Of a stretch of DNA of 64,000 nucleotides, positions 1 through 11,809 are shown piece by piece (position 1 is the first letter of the stretch; each line of letters starts with the position of its first letter). This DNA comes from Botryosphaeria dothidea (lineage: Eukaryota; Ascomycota; Dothideomycetes; Botryosphaeriales; Botryosphaeriaceae). The notes under the pieces were generated by a model. It saw only the letters and a list, made by a program, of their open reading frames with translations. It searched no databases and had not been told where the DNA came from. The translations under genes and the position numbers were made by a program. The stretch spans positions 4,526,001 through 4,590,000 of the forward strand of contig WWBZ02000022.1 of NCBI GenBank assembly GCA_011503125.2, given 5' to 3'.

Positions 1-2
1 AG

Positions 3-410
3 TCGACGAACCCGTTCGCCAAAAGCTCGCCGCAGAACACGGGCGGCTTCGCGCCCTCGCTGCCCACCATCCAGTCGACGGGGCCCATCGACCTCTCGCA
101 GCCCTCGCCGCAGACCAGCCACAGCCCCGCGCCGCTCCAGCCGACGCCCACGGGCACCAATCCGTTCGCGCGGCCGCAGACAGCGCACGCGGGCGCCTCG
201 CAGTCGATGCTCGTGCCCAACGTCACGGGCAGCACCAATCCGTTCCGCCAGAGCGCCTTCGTCAACCAGCAGACGGGCCAGGGCTGGCAGAACCAGCAGG
301 GCACGATGGGCGGCCTCGAGCAGCTCGAGACAATGCCGATATTCCCGCGGCCGGGCCAGCCTGGCGCGCCGCCGCAGCAACAACAACAGCAGACGGGATG
401 GTCGACGTAA
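3..410 (+). CDS. NPF-rich C-terminus of a clathrin adaptor (ANTH/ENTH type), 5' end outside window
   Basis: Only the last 135 residues are present. The reading frame is open from base 3 to the TAA at 408-410. The segment is Pro/Gln/Ser/Thr-rich and disordered, with three Asn-Pro-Phe tripeptides in the contexts STNPF, GTNPF and STNPF. A short Gln run (about nine codons interrupted by Pro) precedes the C-terminal GWST. NPF motifs bind EH domains of endocytic scaffold proteins, and tails of this kind are typical of fungal AP180/YAP1801 and epsin proteins, which link clathrin to plasma-membrane phosphoinositides through an N-terminal ANTH or ENTH domain. That domain would lie left of the window, so the family assignment is an inference from the tail; other NPF-bearing endocytic proteins are possible. 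Confidence 0.6.
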   Translation, partial: STNPFAKSSPQNTGGFAPSLPTIQSTGPIDLSQPSPQTSHSPAPLQPTPTGTNPFARPQTAHAGASQSMLVPNVTGSTNPFRQSAFVNQQTGQGWQNQQGTMGGLEQLETMPIFPRPGQPGAPPQQQQQQTGWST

Positions 411-1505
411 AGAAAGGAATCATCAAAAACGGGTTCGCTTTTTTTTCTTTTGATCTGTTTGGTTTGGGCACCACACCAGGGTTTAAACTCAGCGGGGGCG
501 TTTTTGAGGGGATTTGCACTTTTTATCAAGTATCATATTGTTTTACTACGGAAGGGGGGAGGAAAGACCACGGCTTCTATTTTTTGGGGTTGTTTGTCAC
601 TTTTTTACTCTTGGAGAGCGAGCGAGCGGTCTGGCAGCCGGCCGGGCGGATGATGGCTGGGCAAAAAGAGAGAATAGTAGGAGACTTTTTGCATTTTATA
701 TCCGCACGTGGTCTTTGTATCCGTAGATGTGTTTTTTCCCTTCCTAAGATTTAATGGAGCCTATCCTCTGCATTGGGTTGTTTTTTTCCTTTTTTTTTCG
801 CTGTAAGAATAATTTTTCTCTTGCATGTATCATAAGAGCGGGGTTGGCTTGTTCGGAAGAGCGCGGGGAGATAGGCTGCATAGCGATTATTTCGGATACA
901 CAAGAGGAATACGAGGGGCAAGGCTGGGGAGGCAAGGCTGCTGCTGCTTGTCGCACTAGGACTGGATGGCGTCTCCGCATTCAGATTGTGGTGCAGCATG
1001 TATGGCGTACATGTACGCGTACTTTGCGGGCTTTGTTGGACGCGCATATGGCATGGTGAGAGGCGAGGCAGTCGCTTGGCTGCGTCATGCATTGAAAGAG
1101 CAAAAACGGCGTGGCAAAGGCGGAGCTTGTGTAGGTGGAGAGGGCGTTTCGAATGGCGACGAGATAGTTTGTCGGAGCGTCGGATTCAATTCTAATCCGA
1201 AGGCTGAACATCGCGGTTCGACGTCAAGCTGTCAAAAAAAGATCCCCCACCCTTGCATGCCAGCCAGCAAGCTCGTAGCCGTCCCCCTGTTCGATGCGGT
1301 CGGCAGTAAGCGGCCGGGGGCGGTGGAGGGGTCATTGATGCCTTAGGCATTAAAGATAAGATTAGATCGAATGACGCGGGGTGCGGTGCCAGAATATTCG
1401 CACCCGCGCGAAGGAATTAACGCTACACCATAGCTTCCCCCCAAACTTCGACTCCCACCTCTACTCTTCGCCCGTCGAGTGTACATATTGCGCGCTTAAA
1501 TCAAG
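411..1505. other. Intergenic, no gene seen
   Basis: About 1.1 kb between the adaptor stop and the PBDC1 start. It begins with T-rich 3'-flanking sequence (runs of T around 439-446 and 781-799). The rest is the presumed promoter of PBDC1. Open frames here are short, overlap on both strands and have no recognisable content. Confidence 0.6.
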
Positions 1506-1587
1506 ATGTCTTCTCTCGGACCGCCTGGCGCGCAGCTCTCGGCTGAGCAGGCCGACAACTTTGAGGATGTGGGTTCTTTCAGGCGCC

Positions 1588-1624
<37 letters not shown>

Positions 1625-2265
1625 AGAGCTTTGCGATTTTTGCAGATGACGAGGCTGACACGACGCTGCGCAGATCGAGAAGCAGTTCGCCGTCAAGGGT
1701 ATGCGCCATCCCTCAAATCCTCTTCCCTCGACCCAACGTGACAAACAATCCCGCGCTGAAGCATAGATAGCAAACCACTAACGAGCGTTTTCTGCAGTCG
1801 TCCAGCACATGACGACGTACTGGTCGATCCTGGAGCGCATGCGCGGCAGCAAGCTGCGCCTGACCAAGATCGACGACGAGATCCACGAGCACTTCAAGAG
1901 CGAGTTCCCGGACTTCGACCCGGCCGCGACCATCAACGAGGACGAGATGAAGAGCAAGACGGGCAAGGAGCGGTGGCGCAACTTCATCATGGCGTACGAG
2001 AAGCGCGTCGACGACTACAACTTCGGCACTATGCTGCGCGCGAGTGCGGCCAGCGAGTATGAGGAGAAGGAGACGATTTTTGGTGAGTTGGGGGAAGGAT
2101 TTTTTTCGTTGGTGTGTAGTTTTGCTGACGGAATTTGCAGCTGTGAGAATGCAGTTCTATGCGGTCGAGATTGCGAGGAACCGCGCCGGGTTGAATGACT
2201 GGATCTACGAGAAGGCGAACCCGGAAAAGGCGAAGGAGGAAGCTGAGGCGGCCAAGAAGGCGTAA
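1506..2265 (+). CDS. PBDC1: PBDC1 / Ypl225w-type eEF1A chaperone
   Basis: Four exons: 1506-1568, 1674-1698, 1798-2082, 2141-2265. Exon 1 is joined to a 25-base exon 2 that encodes the conserved segment IEKQFAVK. Intron 2 has a clear branch site (CACTAAC, 1777-1783). The 165-residue product contains the family signatures RLTKIDDEIHEHF, GKERWR, YNFGTMLR and MQFYAVEIARNR. Yeast Ypl225w (Chp1) and human PBDC1 are known to assist folding of newly made eEF1A at the ribosome; the older name 'polysaccharide biosynthesis domain' is misleading. The C-terminus is a charged Glu/Ala/Lys helix. The start was chosen because the ATG at 1506 opens the only frame that splices onto IEKQF. Intron 1 is unusual in carrying a (GCG)12 tract. 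The assignment is secure. Confidence 0.9.
1588..1623 (+). repeat. (GCG)12 microsatellite inside PBDC1 intron 1
   Basis: Twelve perfect GCG units sit 20 bases after the 5' splice site of intron 1 (1569-1673). Read from the exon 1 frame, retention of the intron would give a poly-Gly run and then a TGA at 1646-1648. Confidence 0.9.
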
Positions 2266-2761
2266 GCTACGCACTACCGCTCAAGCCTTTCTTAGGCCTC
2301 CGAGTTTCCGCTTGCTCAAGGCGCCTTTGAACATTCCAAAGTCAATCAAGAGTCCATCTCTGTGTTGCCTACCACAGAAAGGTAGATGCGATTGACATTT
2401 AGGAAAACGATGTGGAGGAGGGTTTTAGAGGATCTGATTGGAAAGATGCCCGTGCCGGCGTCGGATACCCAAAATGACATGACTTCAAATAGATACCAGA
2501 GGCGTGGGTCGTCGGAAACTCAGTGTTCCGTCCCACAATCGTTCTCTATGTCTTTGTTGTTGGAGTGAAAGAAAATGTCCGCTTGGCGTTGATATTGTTG
2601 CTTGGCTTCGTTCACTACACCCTCGAATCCCTGCTTTCAAAATGCACGTCGCTACTCACCTTGCGATCTAGGACCTTTCTTCAACCTCGACCATGCAAAA
2701 ACGCGTAAACCGGCTGTTCTGATCCACTCGCGACCTTGCGCAATACAACCAGCCATACATA
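2266..2761. other. Intergenic between PBDC1 and the ABC exporter
   Basis: About 0.5 kb holding the PBDC1 3' flank and the promoter and leader of the ABC exporter. Apart from the short upstream ORF listed separately I see no gene. Confidence 0.6.
2693..2722 (+). promoter_or_regulatory. Candidate upstream ORF of the Ste6-like gene
   Basis: An ATG in a favourable context (CGACCATGC) opens a nine-codon frame that ends in TGA, 39 bases before the main ATG at 2762. It would act only if transcription starts upstream of 2693, which the sequence does not show. Confidence 0.35.
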
Positions 2762-5700
2762 ATGTCCGCATCGCCCGTTCTCGACCGACGGCTCCAGCCC
2801 AGCGAGGCTCAAAGAAAAGGCAAAGAAGATGAAAGCAACGACAGTACCTCAGAGCAAGAGGTAGTGGTGACCAATGTTGACGAGGTGGAAGCGCTGCGGA
2901 GCACACAATGGAAGGACCTCTTTAACTTCGTCACAAGAAAACACATCCCGCTTATGGTCCTCGCCATCTCCCTGTCTGTCACCTGCGGCTTAGCGGTGCC
3001 GGTAAACGCATATCTCCTCGGAAAGGTCTTCGACGTGTTCTCCAAACACGCCACGGGAATAATCACAGGTGACGTGCTAAAGAGCGATGTAGCCAAATAC
3101 TGCGTCTACCTAATCGGGCTCGCGGCGGGGAACTGGTTGCTGAACACCTTATATTTCACCTCGTGGATTCTTTTCGGCGAGACGCAAGCCCGGAGTGCAA
3201 GAGAACGAGTGTTCGCAGCGCTGATGAAGAGGAACATGACATGGTACGACCAAAGAAAGAACGGCGTCGCCGCACTGGTCCCACGGTTGCAGATGTGAGT
3301 ATACTCCAACTCCAACACGAACGCAAACATTGCGCTGACGACGCCAACACCAGGCAAACACGTGAACTCCAGATCTCCGTCTCCCAGCCGCTCGGTTCAA
3401 CCATCGAGCACCTGTCCAGCACGTTCCTCTCCCTCGGCCTCGCCCTGTACTACTCGTGGCGCGTCACGCTCGTGACTATCGCCGGCGTGCCGATCATCAT
3501 GGTCTCCGTTGTGATGCTCTCGTCGCGGCTGCAGCCCAACGTTGACCGACAGGCCGATAAGCTGGAGGAAGCGCTCAAGTACTCGGTCGGCGCGATCAGA
3601 GCCATCGAGACGGTCAAGAGCTTCAACGGGCAGGACTTGGAGGTGTGGAAGTACGCCCGCATCGCCTGCCAGGCGGCCACCTACTACGTGCGCCAGGCCA
3701 ACCTCAACGCCTTGCAGATGTCCATCATGTCGTTCATGAGCTTCGCCATGTTCATCCAGGGCTTCTGGTATGGCAGCACGCTGCTGGATAAGGGCGAGAC
3801 GCCCGGGAAAGTGCTGACGACGTTCTGGGCCGCGTTGATGGCGTGTCAGAGTTTCACGGCTATCTTCCCAATGCTGCTAGTATTGGAGAAGGGAAGGGCT
3901 GCTGGCGCGAAGCTGAGGGCTGTCATGGTACATGGATCGAGGGGGCAGGAAGAGGCGAGAGATGGGCTGAGGCCAGATCACTGCGCTGGAGATTTTGAGC
4001 TGAAGGACGTGTGTTTGCCCTCCTTTTTCCACTTCTGGTTGATTCATTTCTAACGGGGAAAAATACAGGTTTGCTTCGCCTACCCCATCCGCCCGGACGA
4101 GCTCGCGCTCGACAAGGCCTCGCTCTTCTTCGCCGCCGGCGAGACCACCTTCGTCATCGGCAAGTCCGGCTCTGGCAAGTCGACCATCGGCCAGGTGCTC
4201 TCGTGCTTCTACCCGATCAAATCCGGCACAATCACCCTTGACGGCCACCGCTTCGAGTACCTCGACCCGGAGTGGGTGCGGCGCAACGTTACGCTCGTCG
4301 AGCAGACCAGCGTCCTCTTTGACGGCACCGTCTTCCGCAACATCAGCTACGGCCGGCCGGACTTCGACCGCGTGACGCTCGACGAGGTGAAGGCGGCCGC
4401 CGAGTTTGCTCTCCTGAAAGAGACGGTCAACAGCATGCCCGACACGTGGGACACGCAGGTCGGGTCCAAGGGCGCATCGATGAGCGGCGGCCAGAGGCAG
4501 CGCATGGCGCTGGCGAGGGCGCGGCTGAGAGATACGCCGGTGCTGATTCTGGACGAGTCGACGAGCGCGTTGGACTACATCAATCGCAAGCTCATCATGG
4601 AGGCGATTAGGTTGTGGCGGCGTGGGAAGACGACCATCATTATCACGCATGATATCGCGCAGATTCAGCAGGATGACTATGTGTACATTCTGGAAAGGGG
4701 CAAGGTTGTGCAGGATGGATACAGGAGGGCCATGGAGAAGGTCAAGAACGCGCCGTTCCAAAGATTTCTTGCCATTGACGAGGAAGAGGAAGATGACGAA
4801 GCTTTGGAAGGGGAGGAGGATTCGCCCAACCCCGTGGCAGGTTCCAGTCACACCGCTGTTGGAGATCCCAAGCCACGCCGGGCCAGCTCGATCTACTCGG
4901 ACGACTCTTCTGCGGAGGACGAAGACAGCGTGCAAGATCCCTTGCACAACTACCTAGACAGCGACAACGTCGTCGCTCCGCGCTACGTGCCCAGCATGTT
5001 CGTCGAGCAACGCGTCGAGCCGGGCAAACGCAGCTCTATGATCCTCCCGCCGGCCATGGGAGGACACTTCTGGCGAGTCCTGCCGCCTACATCGGCGCTA
5101 TCCCCTCCTTCTCCCAACACGACCCCACTGGCACAACCCAACTACTTTGGCGCATTCGAAGGCGGCGAGAAGAGAGACGACAGCCACGATGGATACCACC
5201 AGGTCCTCTCCGAAACGCACCACAAATCCCTCTCGCGGCAGGACTACCAGATCGGCCTGGGCATCATGGGCAGCGGCAAATCCGAGAGCAAAAGCCGCAC
5301 CTCCGCGATCCGCCGCTCAGAAGCAATCCCCCTACACGAACGCCACCTAACAAGCGCAACTCTGGCCACGGGCACGCCCGCGCTCCTCCAAGACGAGGAG
5401 AAGGGGACGGCAGGAGGAGGCGTTGGACACCGCTCGCCCCTGACGCGCTTCTTCTCGAGCCTCCCGCTCATCGGGTCCGCCTCGAAGCAAAAGAAAGGCA
5501 ACAACCTGCTCACCTACCGGCAGATCCTCTCGGACGTCTGGCCGCGCCTGAACTGGGCGCAGCGTGCCTGTCTGCTCGTCGGCGCGCTGGCCTGTGTCGC
5601 GCACGCCGTGTCGACGCCCGTCTTCGCCTTCGTCTTCAACAAGCTGCTCACGACCTTCTACATGCGCGGGCCGGACCGCGCGCGGCGCGCGCTCGTCTAC

Positions 5701-7464
5701 AGCCTGGGCATCCTCGGGGTCGCGGTCGTCGATGGCTGCTCCAACTGGCTGTCGCACTTCATGCTCGAGTACGCGGCGCAGATGTGGGTGCACGGCGTGC
5801 GGCAGGCGGCGATGCGCGGCGTGCTGGCGCAGCCGCGCGCCTTCTTCGACCAGCCCGGCAACGGGGTCGAGTCCATCTGCGAGGCGCTCGACTACTACGC
5901 CGAGGAGATGCGGAACCTGGTGGGCCGGTTTGCGGGCGCGGTGGCGATCGCGGTGCTGATGATGGGCACGGCCATCGTGTGGTCGCTCGTCTCGTCGTGG
6001 AAGCTCTCCCTCGTCGGCCTGGCCATCGCGCCGCTCTTCTACGCCATCACCGTCGCCTTCAACCGCGTCAGCGGGCGGCAGGAGCACCTGCTCAACGAGG
6101 CCGACGACTTCGCGACGACGCTGCTGGGCGAGACGCTCGTCAACATCAAGACGGTCCGGGGCCTGACCCTCGAGGCCGCGATCCAGCGCAAGCACCTCGC
6201 CGCCACGCGTCGGATCTTCGCGCGCGGGGCCCGGCGCGCGCTCTTCTGCGGCCTCTTCTTCGGGCTGACCGACTCGGTCGTCTTCTTCGTGACGGCGCTG
6301 CTCTTCTACTACGGCGCGGTGCTGGTGGCCGACGGCGCCAACACCACCACCGCCATCCTGCAGGTCTTCAGCGAGCTGACCATGTCCATGTCCAATGTCA
6401 ACGTCATCATCAGCATGATCCCGCAGATGGGCTCGTCGCGCGACACCGCCACCCGCCTGCTGCGCCTCGCCAACGCCCCGACGGCCTCCCACGAGACGGC
6501 CGGCACGACGCGCCTGCCCTGCGTCGGCGACATCGCCCTGCACTCGCTCTCCTTCTCCTACCCCTCCCGCCCGGACTGCCGCGTCCTGCGCGACGTGAGC
6601 ACCACCATCCGCGCCGGCACCGCCGTCGCCGTCGTCGGGCGCTCCGGCTCCGGCAAGTCCACGCTCGCGGCCCTCCTGCTCAAGCTGTACCCGCCGCCCC
6701 GCGGCCCCGCCGCCCTCACCCTCAGCGGCCGCGACATCCGCCACCTGCACACGCCCACCCTGCGCGCCCGCATCGCCGTCGTCAGCCAGGCCCCGACCCT
6801 CTTCCCGGCCTCCGTCGCCGACAACATCGCCTACGGGCTGCGCGCCGCCGACGCGTGCGCCTCGCGGAGCAGCGTCCGCGCCGCCGCGCGCAGCGCCGGC
6901 ATCGAGGAGTTCGTCGACTCTCTCCCGGACGGCTTCGACACGCTGATCGGGGATGGTGGAGGCGTGGGGCTGAGCGGCGGGCAGGCGCAGCGGGTGGCGA
7001 TTGCACGGGCGTTGTGCCGGCGGCCGGACGTGCTGGTGCTGGACGAGGCGACGAGCGCGCTGGACGTGGAGAATGCGCGGGTGGTGCGGGCAACGATTAG
7101 GCGGCTGGTGAAAGGGAGGCGTCAGGAGGATGGTGGTGATGGTGGGGTGGCGGGTATGACGGTGGTGATTATCACGCATGCGAGGGAGATGATGGAGGTG
7201 GCGGATCGGGTTATCATGTTGGATCAGGGGCGGTTGGTCGAGGAGGGAAGCTTTGCTGAGCTGAGTCGGAGGAAGGGCGGGGAGTTTGCGAGGCTGTTGA
7301 AGGGTGGGTTAGAGGGGGAGGAAGATATGGGACCGCCTCCGGAGGTCCTTGAGGCGCAGAGGGAAGAGAGGTTGAGATTGAGGAAGGAGAAGAGGGAAAG
7401 CAGAAGGCTGTCGGTAGACAGGTCTGAGTTGATGGCAAGGAGCCGTAGGAGTGGAATGTGGTGA
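2762..7464 (+). CDS. Ste6-like full-size ABC exporter (ABCB/MDR type)
   Basis: Three exons: 2762-3294, 3354-4008, 4069-7464; 1527 residues. The order is TMD1-NBD1-TMD2-NBD2. NBD1 has Walker A GKSGSGKST (about residue 426), signature MSGGQRQR (about 533), Walker B VLILDEST and the H-loop IITHD. NBD2 has GRSGSGKST (about 1252), LSGGQAQR, VLVLDEAT and IITHA. Both sites keep the catalytic Glu and switch His, so both look competent for ATP hydrolysis. The TMD1 wording (RELQISVSQPLG, SFNGQDLEVWKY) resembles filamentous-fungal homologues of yeast Ste6, which exports the farnesylated a-factor pheromone. The protein is longer than yeast Ste6 (about 1290) because of a charged, Ser-rich linker of roughly 250 residues between NBD1 and TMD2. 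A lipopeptide pheromone is the likely substrate but is not proven; general multidrug export is the alternative. Confidence 0.85.
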
Positions 7465-7717
7465 GGGCTGGATGAACGGAGCAACCTTGAAAATGAGTTT
7501 TGTCAGCATATTTTTTTTAATATGGGAGTGTGGAGTTTCGGATCCTGTTCTTGTAATCTCTTGGCATGAGGGTTGGTCTCGACATGTAGTTCTAAATGTA
7601 CTTTTTTTCATTTTCAACTTTTCCGCTGGCTAATCTTCCCAAATATCGACACTTTTAACATCAACGCTCTTCCAATGAGGCAACCCGCTTCTAAGAGGTA
7701 GGGCCAAAACATTCAGC

Positions 7718-8697
7718 TTATCTGAGGCCAGCCAGCCTCCGCTCCTGGACCTCGGACAGCGCATGGCTGCCGCTGATGTAAGCCACAACACCGACGGCGG
7801 CGGCGGCAGGGAGCGTCTGGAAGAGGTTCCAGGCGGTATAGTACAGGAAGAAGATGCCCTCCAGCGCAACGATGGATCCAAAGAAGAGGCCATGCGACAC
7901 GGGAGCGGCGCCGAAAGCCTTGGGGGCGTGGGAGATGTTGGCACCCAGCATGGCCCAGGCGCCGAAGAGGATGGGCAGGGTTGCAACGACGGCGGCGGTG
8001 AAGACGAGGGTGATAACCTGGGGCGGGTTGCGCGGGTCGTCCTTGAAGATGTGGTGGATCTCTGCCTTCTTGCCGTAGCGAACGGGCGGGTCGGGGAGGG
8101 CGAGGGGCACGTTGGGGTCGCGCTTGACGTCGAGGTCGAAGACCTGAGACTTGTAGGGGGCGGAGGAGCCGAAGGAACCGATGACGAGCGAGGCCTTGAC
8201 AGGGGAGGAGCTGGTGAGGAATTGGACGGGGAGGTCCTTGTGCGTCTATCGAGATGGCGTCAGCGGGTGGTGGTGCCACGAGATGTGGGGGAAACGTACC
8301 AGCTCGACCTTGCCCTTGCCGTTGTCCTTAATGCTCAGGGCGAACGAGTCCTCCAGACCAGTGGCAGGCTCGGTGAGGGTCAGGAAAGCCTGGTGCGGGC
8401 GCTTGGGCTTCTTGCCTTCGACGGTGGTGAGGACGATCTTCAAAGTGTCTTGGGCGCCCAGAACGACGGGCTTCTCAAGCGGAGACTTGGGGCTGAACCT
8501 GTAGGAGCATTATATTAGCATCTGGCACGTGTCAATGGCAGTCAATCGGGCGGGACGTACTTCTCCTTCAGGCTGCTGCCGACGCCAGAGCCCTTGGAGT
8601 TGACGGTCAGGGTGGCATCGTCGAAGCCCCAGGACGAAGCGGCCGAGACGGCGCTAGCTCCAACGAGCAGAAGTGATGACAGGAACGAGAAGCGCAT
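7718..8697 (-). CDS. SWP1: Oligosaccharyltransferase subunit Swp1 / ribophorin II
   Basis: Three exons on the minus strand: 8561-8697, 8300-8498, 7718-8245; 287 residues. A cleavable signal peptide (MRFSFLSSLLLVGASAVSAA) is followed by a beta-rich lumenal domain with the family segment HQAFLTL. Three C-terminal hydrophobic helices follow (beginning near VITLVFTAAVVATLP, FFGSIVALEGIFFLYY and AAAVGVVAYI). This is the layout of the ribophorin II/Swp1 subunit of the ER oligosaccharyltransferase, which transfers Glc3Man9GlcNAc2 to Asn-X-Ser/Thr sites. The ATG at 8697 was chosen because it starts the signal peptide. The gene converges on the ABC exporter across a 253-base spacer. Confidence 0.9.
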
Positions 8698-9140
8698 TGT
8701 CTTGTGGGTGCGATGCGGGTTTCTGGGCGGAGGAGAGCGTCGAGATGTTGCTGCGCTGGAGCTCTGGCGAGAGGAAACGTAAGCCGCGCGTGTCCCGAGC
8801 ACGGGCCACCAGTCCGCAACCTTCTCCGCCGACACTCCCGCATCTTCTTCACCACCTTTCAACTTTTGAGTACACCATCGGAAGAGTTTAATCCTTCATC
8901 ACGGAAAATATCTATTTCTCCACGTCCAGATCGATGATATCATACAACTACACCACTATTTTGAAGAGCATAGCATCAGTGACGTGTGCAATGGACAGCC
9001 ACTCTCGCATCAATTATGATATTGGAAAATTGAATTTCAAGCTTGTTGATAAGTTTCATTCCGCGCTTAATCATTGATTTCTGCCATGGATCCTCCCATG
9101 TCCTTCCGCTTATTTTTCAACGTCATCCCATTCCTGCTCT
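8698..9140. other. Intergenic between SWP1 and the 2OG oxygenase
   Basis: 443 bases holding the SWP1 promoter (minus strand) and the 3' flank of the oxygenase. Nothing else is recognised. Confidence 0.55.
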
Positions 9141-10482
9141 CTAGTTGTGGATCTTTGCATGCAGTCCTGGAATAATCTCCAGGTCCTTCTCCGTGTACTC
9201 GTACTTCCCGTCCTCGCTAATCTTCGGCGCCTGCGTCTTGCGCTGCTGCTGAGTCTGCCTGACCTTGACCCACTGCTCCATCGTCAAGTGCTGGCCGAGC
9301 TTGGTAAACTCGTTCTCCTCGAAACCCAGCTTCTTCAGCACCGGGCTGTTCTGAATCGGGTCGAGAACGACGTGGTTGTTCGGGCTGCAGGATCTCAATC
9401 AGCATCGCTCCAGGAAAGGAAAAGCCCGGTCAAACGTACCGTGCGAAATACAACACGCCCAAACGGTCCACATGCGCCTGGTCATCCGGCGGCGCGTGCA
9501 CGCGGTGGATGCTGCTCTTCAGGTAGCTGCCCGTGATGGCGCTCAGCGCGTCGCAGATGTTGATGGTGATGGTCGCGTCCTGCGGCTTGACCCACTTCCA
9601 CTGGCCCTGCGAGTTGAGGATCTGCAGCGCCGCGACGGGCTGCCGGAAGAGGAGGGTGATGGATCCGAGGTCGGTGTGCCCTGGTGCGAAGAGCGAGCCG
9701 ATGCGCTTGTTCTCCTCGGGCGTGCGCGCCTTGTAGTGCATGTAGCGCAGGTGGTCCTCGCCCTTTTCGTCGTAGACGTGGTCGCGGACGAGCTGCTCCT
9801 CGTCGGGGAGCTCGAGCATGATGGCGAAGAGGCGGAGGAGCTTGTTTACCACGAGCTCGTGGCATTTCTGCGCGGGTGATGAGTTGAGTGGCTTGTTCTG
9901 AGGAAGGAAAAGCGAAGTACCTTGCTGAATCCCTCAATCTCGTCGATGTGGTCTTCGAGGACTGCGGGGTGCTTGCGCTTGTGGAAACCGTCGAACTTGG
10001 GAATGTTGTAAACCTGGATGTTGTCCTTTATGCTTCCATCCTCGGTAAGACTGGTCTCCTGGTAAGCCATCAAGTCGCATTTCGTCTAGCAGTGTTTGCT
10101 CACTTCCTCAGGCCGGCTGGCCTGTATCCGTTGTACTCTCCGCTCTCGAGATCAGCGAGGTTGTGGTACTTCAGCTTCTCCTCCAACGGCAGGTCGTAGA
10201 ACTCGCGACCCAGCGCAAATTGCCGGTCGACTTCCTCTTGGCTGATGCCGAAGTTCTTGACGTAGAAGAAACCGACATGCTGTGCGGCGTAGGTGAGCTG
10301 CTCTGCAAGCTTCTCCTTGCCACCAGGCTTATCAAACTGGCTCAGGTCAAGCGTGACAAGCTCAGCCCAGTCCACTGATTGCTCGCGTCAGTATCCCATC
10401 AGCGAGCTTGAAGAAGTGTTTACTGACGATCAGCCTTGGTCACCGGGACCTGCTCGTATGGCGAGATGACCTTTCCAGGCAT
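9141..10482 (-). CDS. 2-oxoglutarate/Fe(II)-dependent oxygenase (IPNS-like family)
   Basis: Five exons on the minus strand: 10428-10482, 10104-10374, 9921-10050, 9440-9867, 9141-9384; 375 residues. The N-terminal DIOX_N domain has QLTYAAQHVGFFYVKNFGI. The catalytic jelly roll has the iron-binding triad as HTD (in PGHTDLGSITLLF) and the distal His in KSSIHRVHAP. The 2-oxoglutarate-binding Arg lies in DRLGVLYFARP; here the usual R-x-S triplet reads R-L-G. Such enzymes hydroxylate, desaturate or cyclise small molecules; the substrate cannot be read from sequence. No signal peptide is present, so it is probably cytosolic. The exon 2/3 junction is the least certain: the 53-base intron ending at 10051 is the only choice that keeps the frame. 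It is divergent from the MFS permease across 1.3 kb. Confidence 0.8.
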
Positions 10483-11809
10483 GATTGTTTCAATGCTTCG
10501 ATTTTATCTCGGTAGAATGATTCAAGGGCAATTAGTGCATCCAGGCGACGCCAATGGCTAATGCAAGGCATTATATGTATCTCATCCCACTATCGACCCT
10601 TGTAGTCGGCGACCATCCGCCAGCTACCCCTCCATTGTCCGCTTTGAAATCCGCCTGCCATGGTACCACCGATCCCCGCAATCACATCATAGATAATCTC
10701 CAACCAATGCGCTGCACACTTCACAAGCGGGTCCCGACGATAGTGGAGCCCGAGATTGGGGGAGCACAGTGAGGGGCGGGAAAGCGCCAATCCTTCCGAC
10801 GACGCTGTGCATGTACAAACCGAAGTTTAGCAGCATTTCAAGATAGTCGGGCTAAGCATGAGTGATGATTGGAGGGTGTGGTTGGGAGGACGCGTTGTTT
10901 TGTGTAGTAGCTGGGCGCGGGAGCACGCAATGCGGGGAAGCTCTCACAACATCGCGGCGCAAGTCTCTACTTCCATTTCATATCTCCGGTCCACTATTTT
11001 TTTCTTTCATGATACTATTTCCAGAAGTTTCAAGCGCTGCATGAGCGCGGTCGTTGCTCTTGTATCAGCAGCATGTCCTTTTGTATCCGGTGGCGCTCAA
11101 TAGTTCTTCAAGAGAAGCACGTCTTCGAACAAGCCTTACTCCTACATTCACTTTCCAGAATTCATTTATTTCTAGTTTCCGACAGTCCATTCTTTTTTTT
11201 TTTTTGAAAACAATACGTTTTCTTTAAGCAGGCGTATTAAATTTGCCACCATACGTAAGCGTCGAGTGCTGATGGTCTTAAACATGGCATCCCCCAAAAA
11301 AGGACTGGGATTGGAAATTTCTGGTTCACCACGCGGAACCTCCTGACAGCAGTACTTTGCCATCGCCCATGGGAAGATGAAAAACAAAGCGAAGGATTGG
11401 TGTAGTCTACGTATCCACGCCACACCGGCAGCCACAGTGATAAGCCGGGGCCACAGGTAAAGCCTAGTCCAAATAAGCTTCCCCTGCCGATGCTTTGATC
11501 ACAATGTAAGCACCGCTGGCAACCAGTGCGTGCTTGCCGTCCAGGGATGATAACGCACACGGCTTGCGTATTCCGGTTGGAGGCCCTGGCAACACACGGC
11601 ACCCGCGTGGTTCGCGCGGTGTCCGTCCTGCGGATATTTCCTTATCTTATCCCTGCACCGGATGGACGAGGTGGAAAGGGCTTTCCTCTCCGCTGGTGCT
11701 CATTTTCAGCCAGTATGGTGTCGTCTGTTTGAGTTGACTGCATATATCTGCTTCGTACGTGGACTTTTCTGGACCCTAACAGCACACCGCTTTGCAAAGA
11801 TCTTCGACC
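10483..11809. other. Divergent promoter region, no gene seen
   Basis: 1.3 kb between the oxygenase (leftward) and the MFS permease (rightward). Contains a T10-11 run near 11192 and an AT-rich stretch at about 11140-11290. No coding frame with recognisable content. Confidence 0.55.

Noticed and set aside
1205..1235. GGTTCGACGTC resembling a tRNA B box
   Set aside because: No matching A box or acceptor stem upstream.
5265..5295. Extra Walker A-like GSGKS in the Ste6-like linker
   Set aside because: Lies in disordered Ser/Lys-rich sequence, lacks the upstream Gly and beta-strand context; coincidental.
5347..7179. 610-codon open frame on the minus strand
   Set aside because: Antisense to the Ste6-like gene; His/Gly/Arg-rich low-complexity translation caused by GC-rich codon bias.
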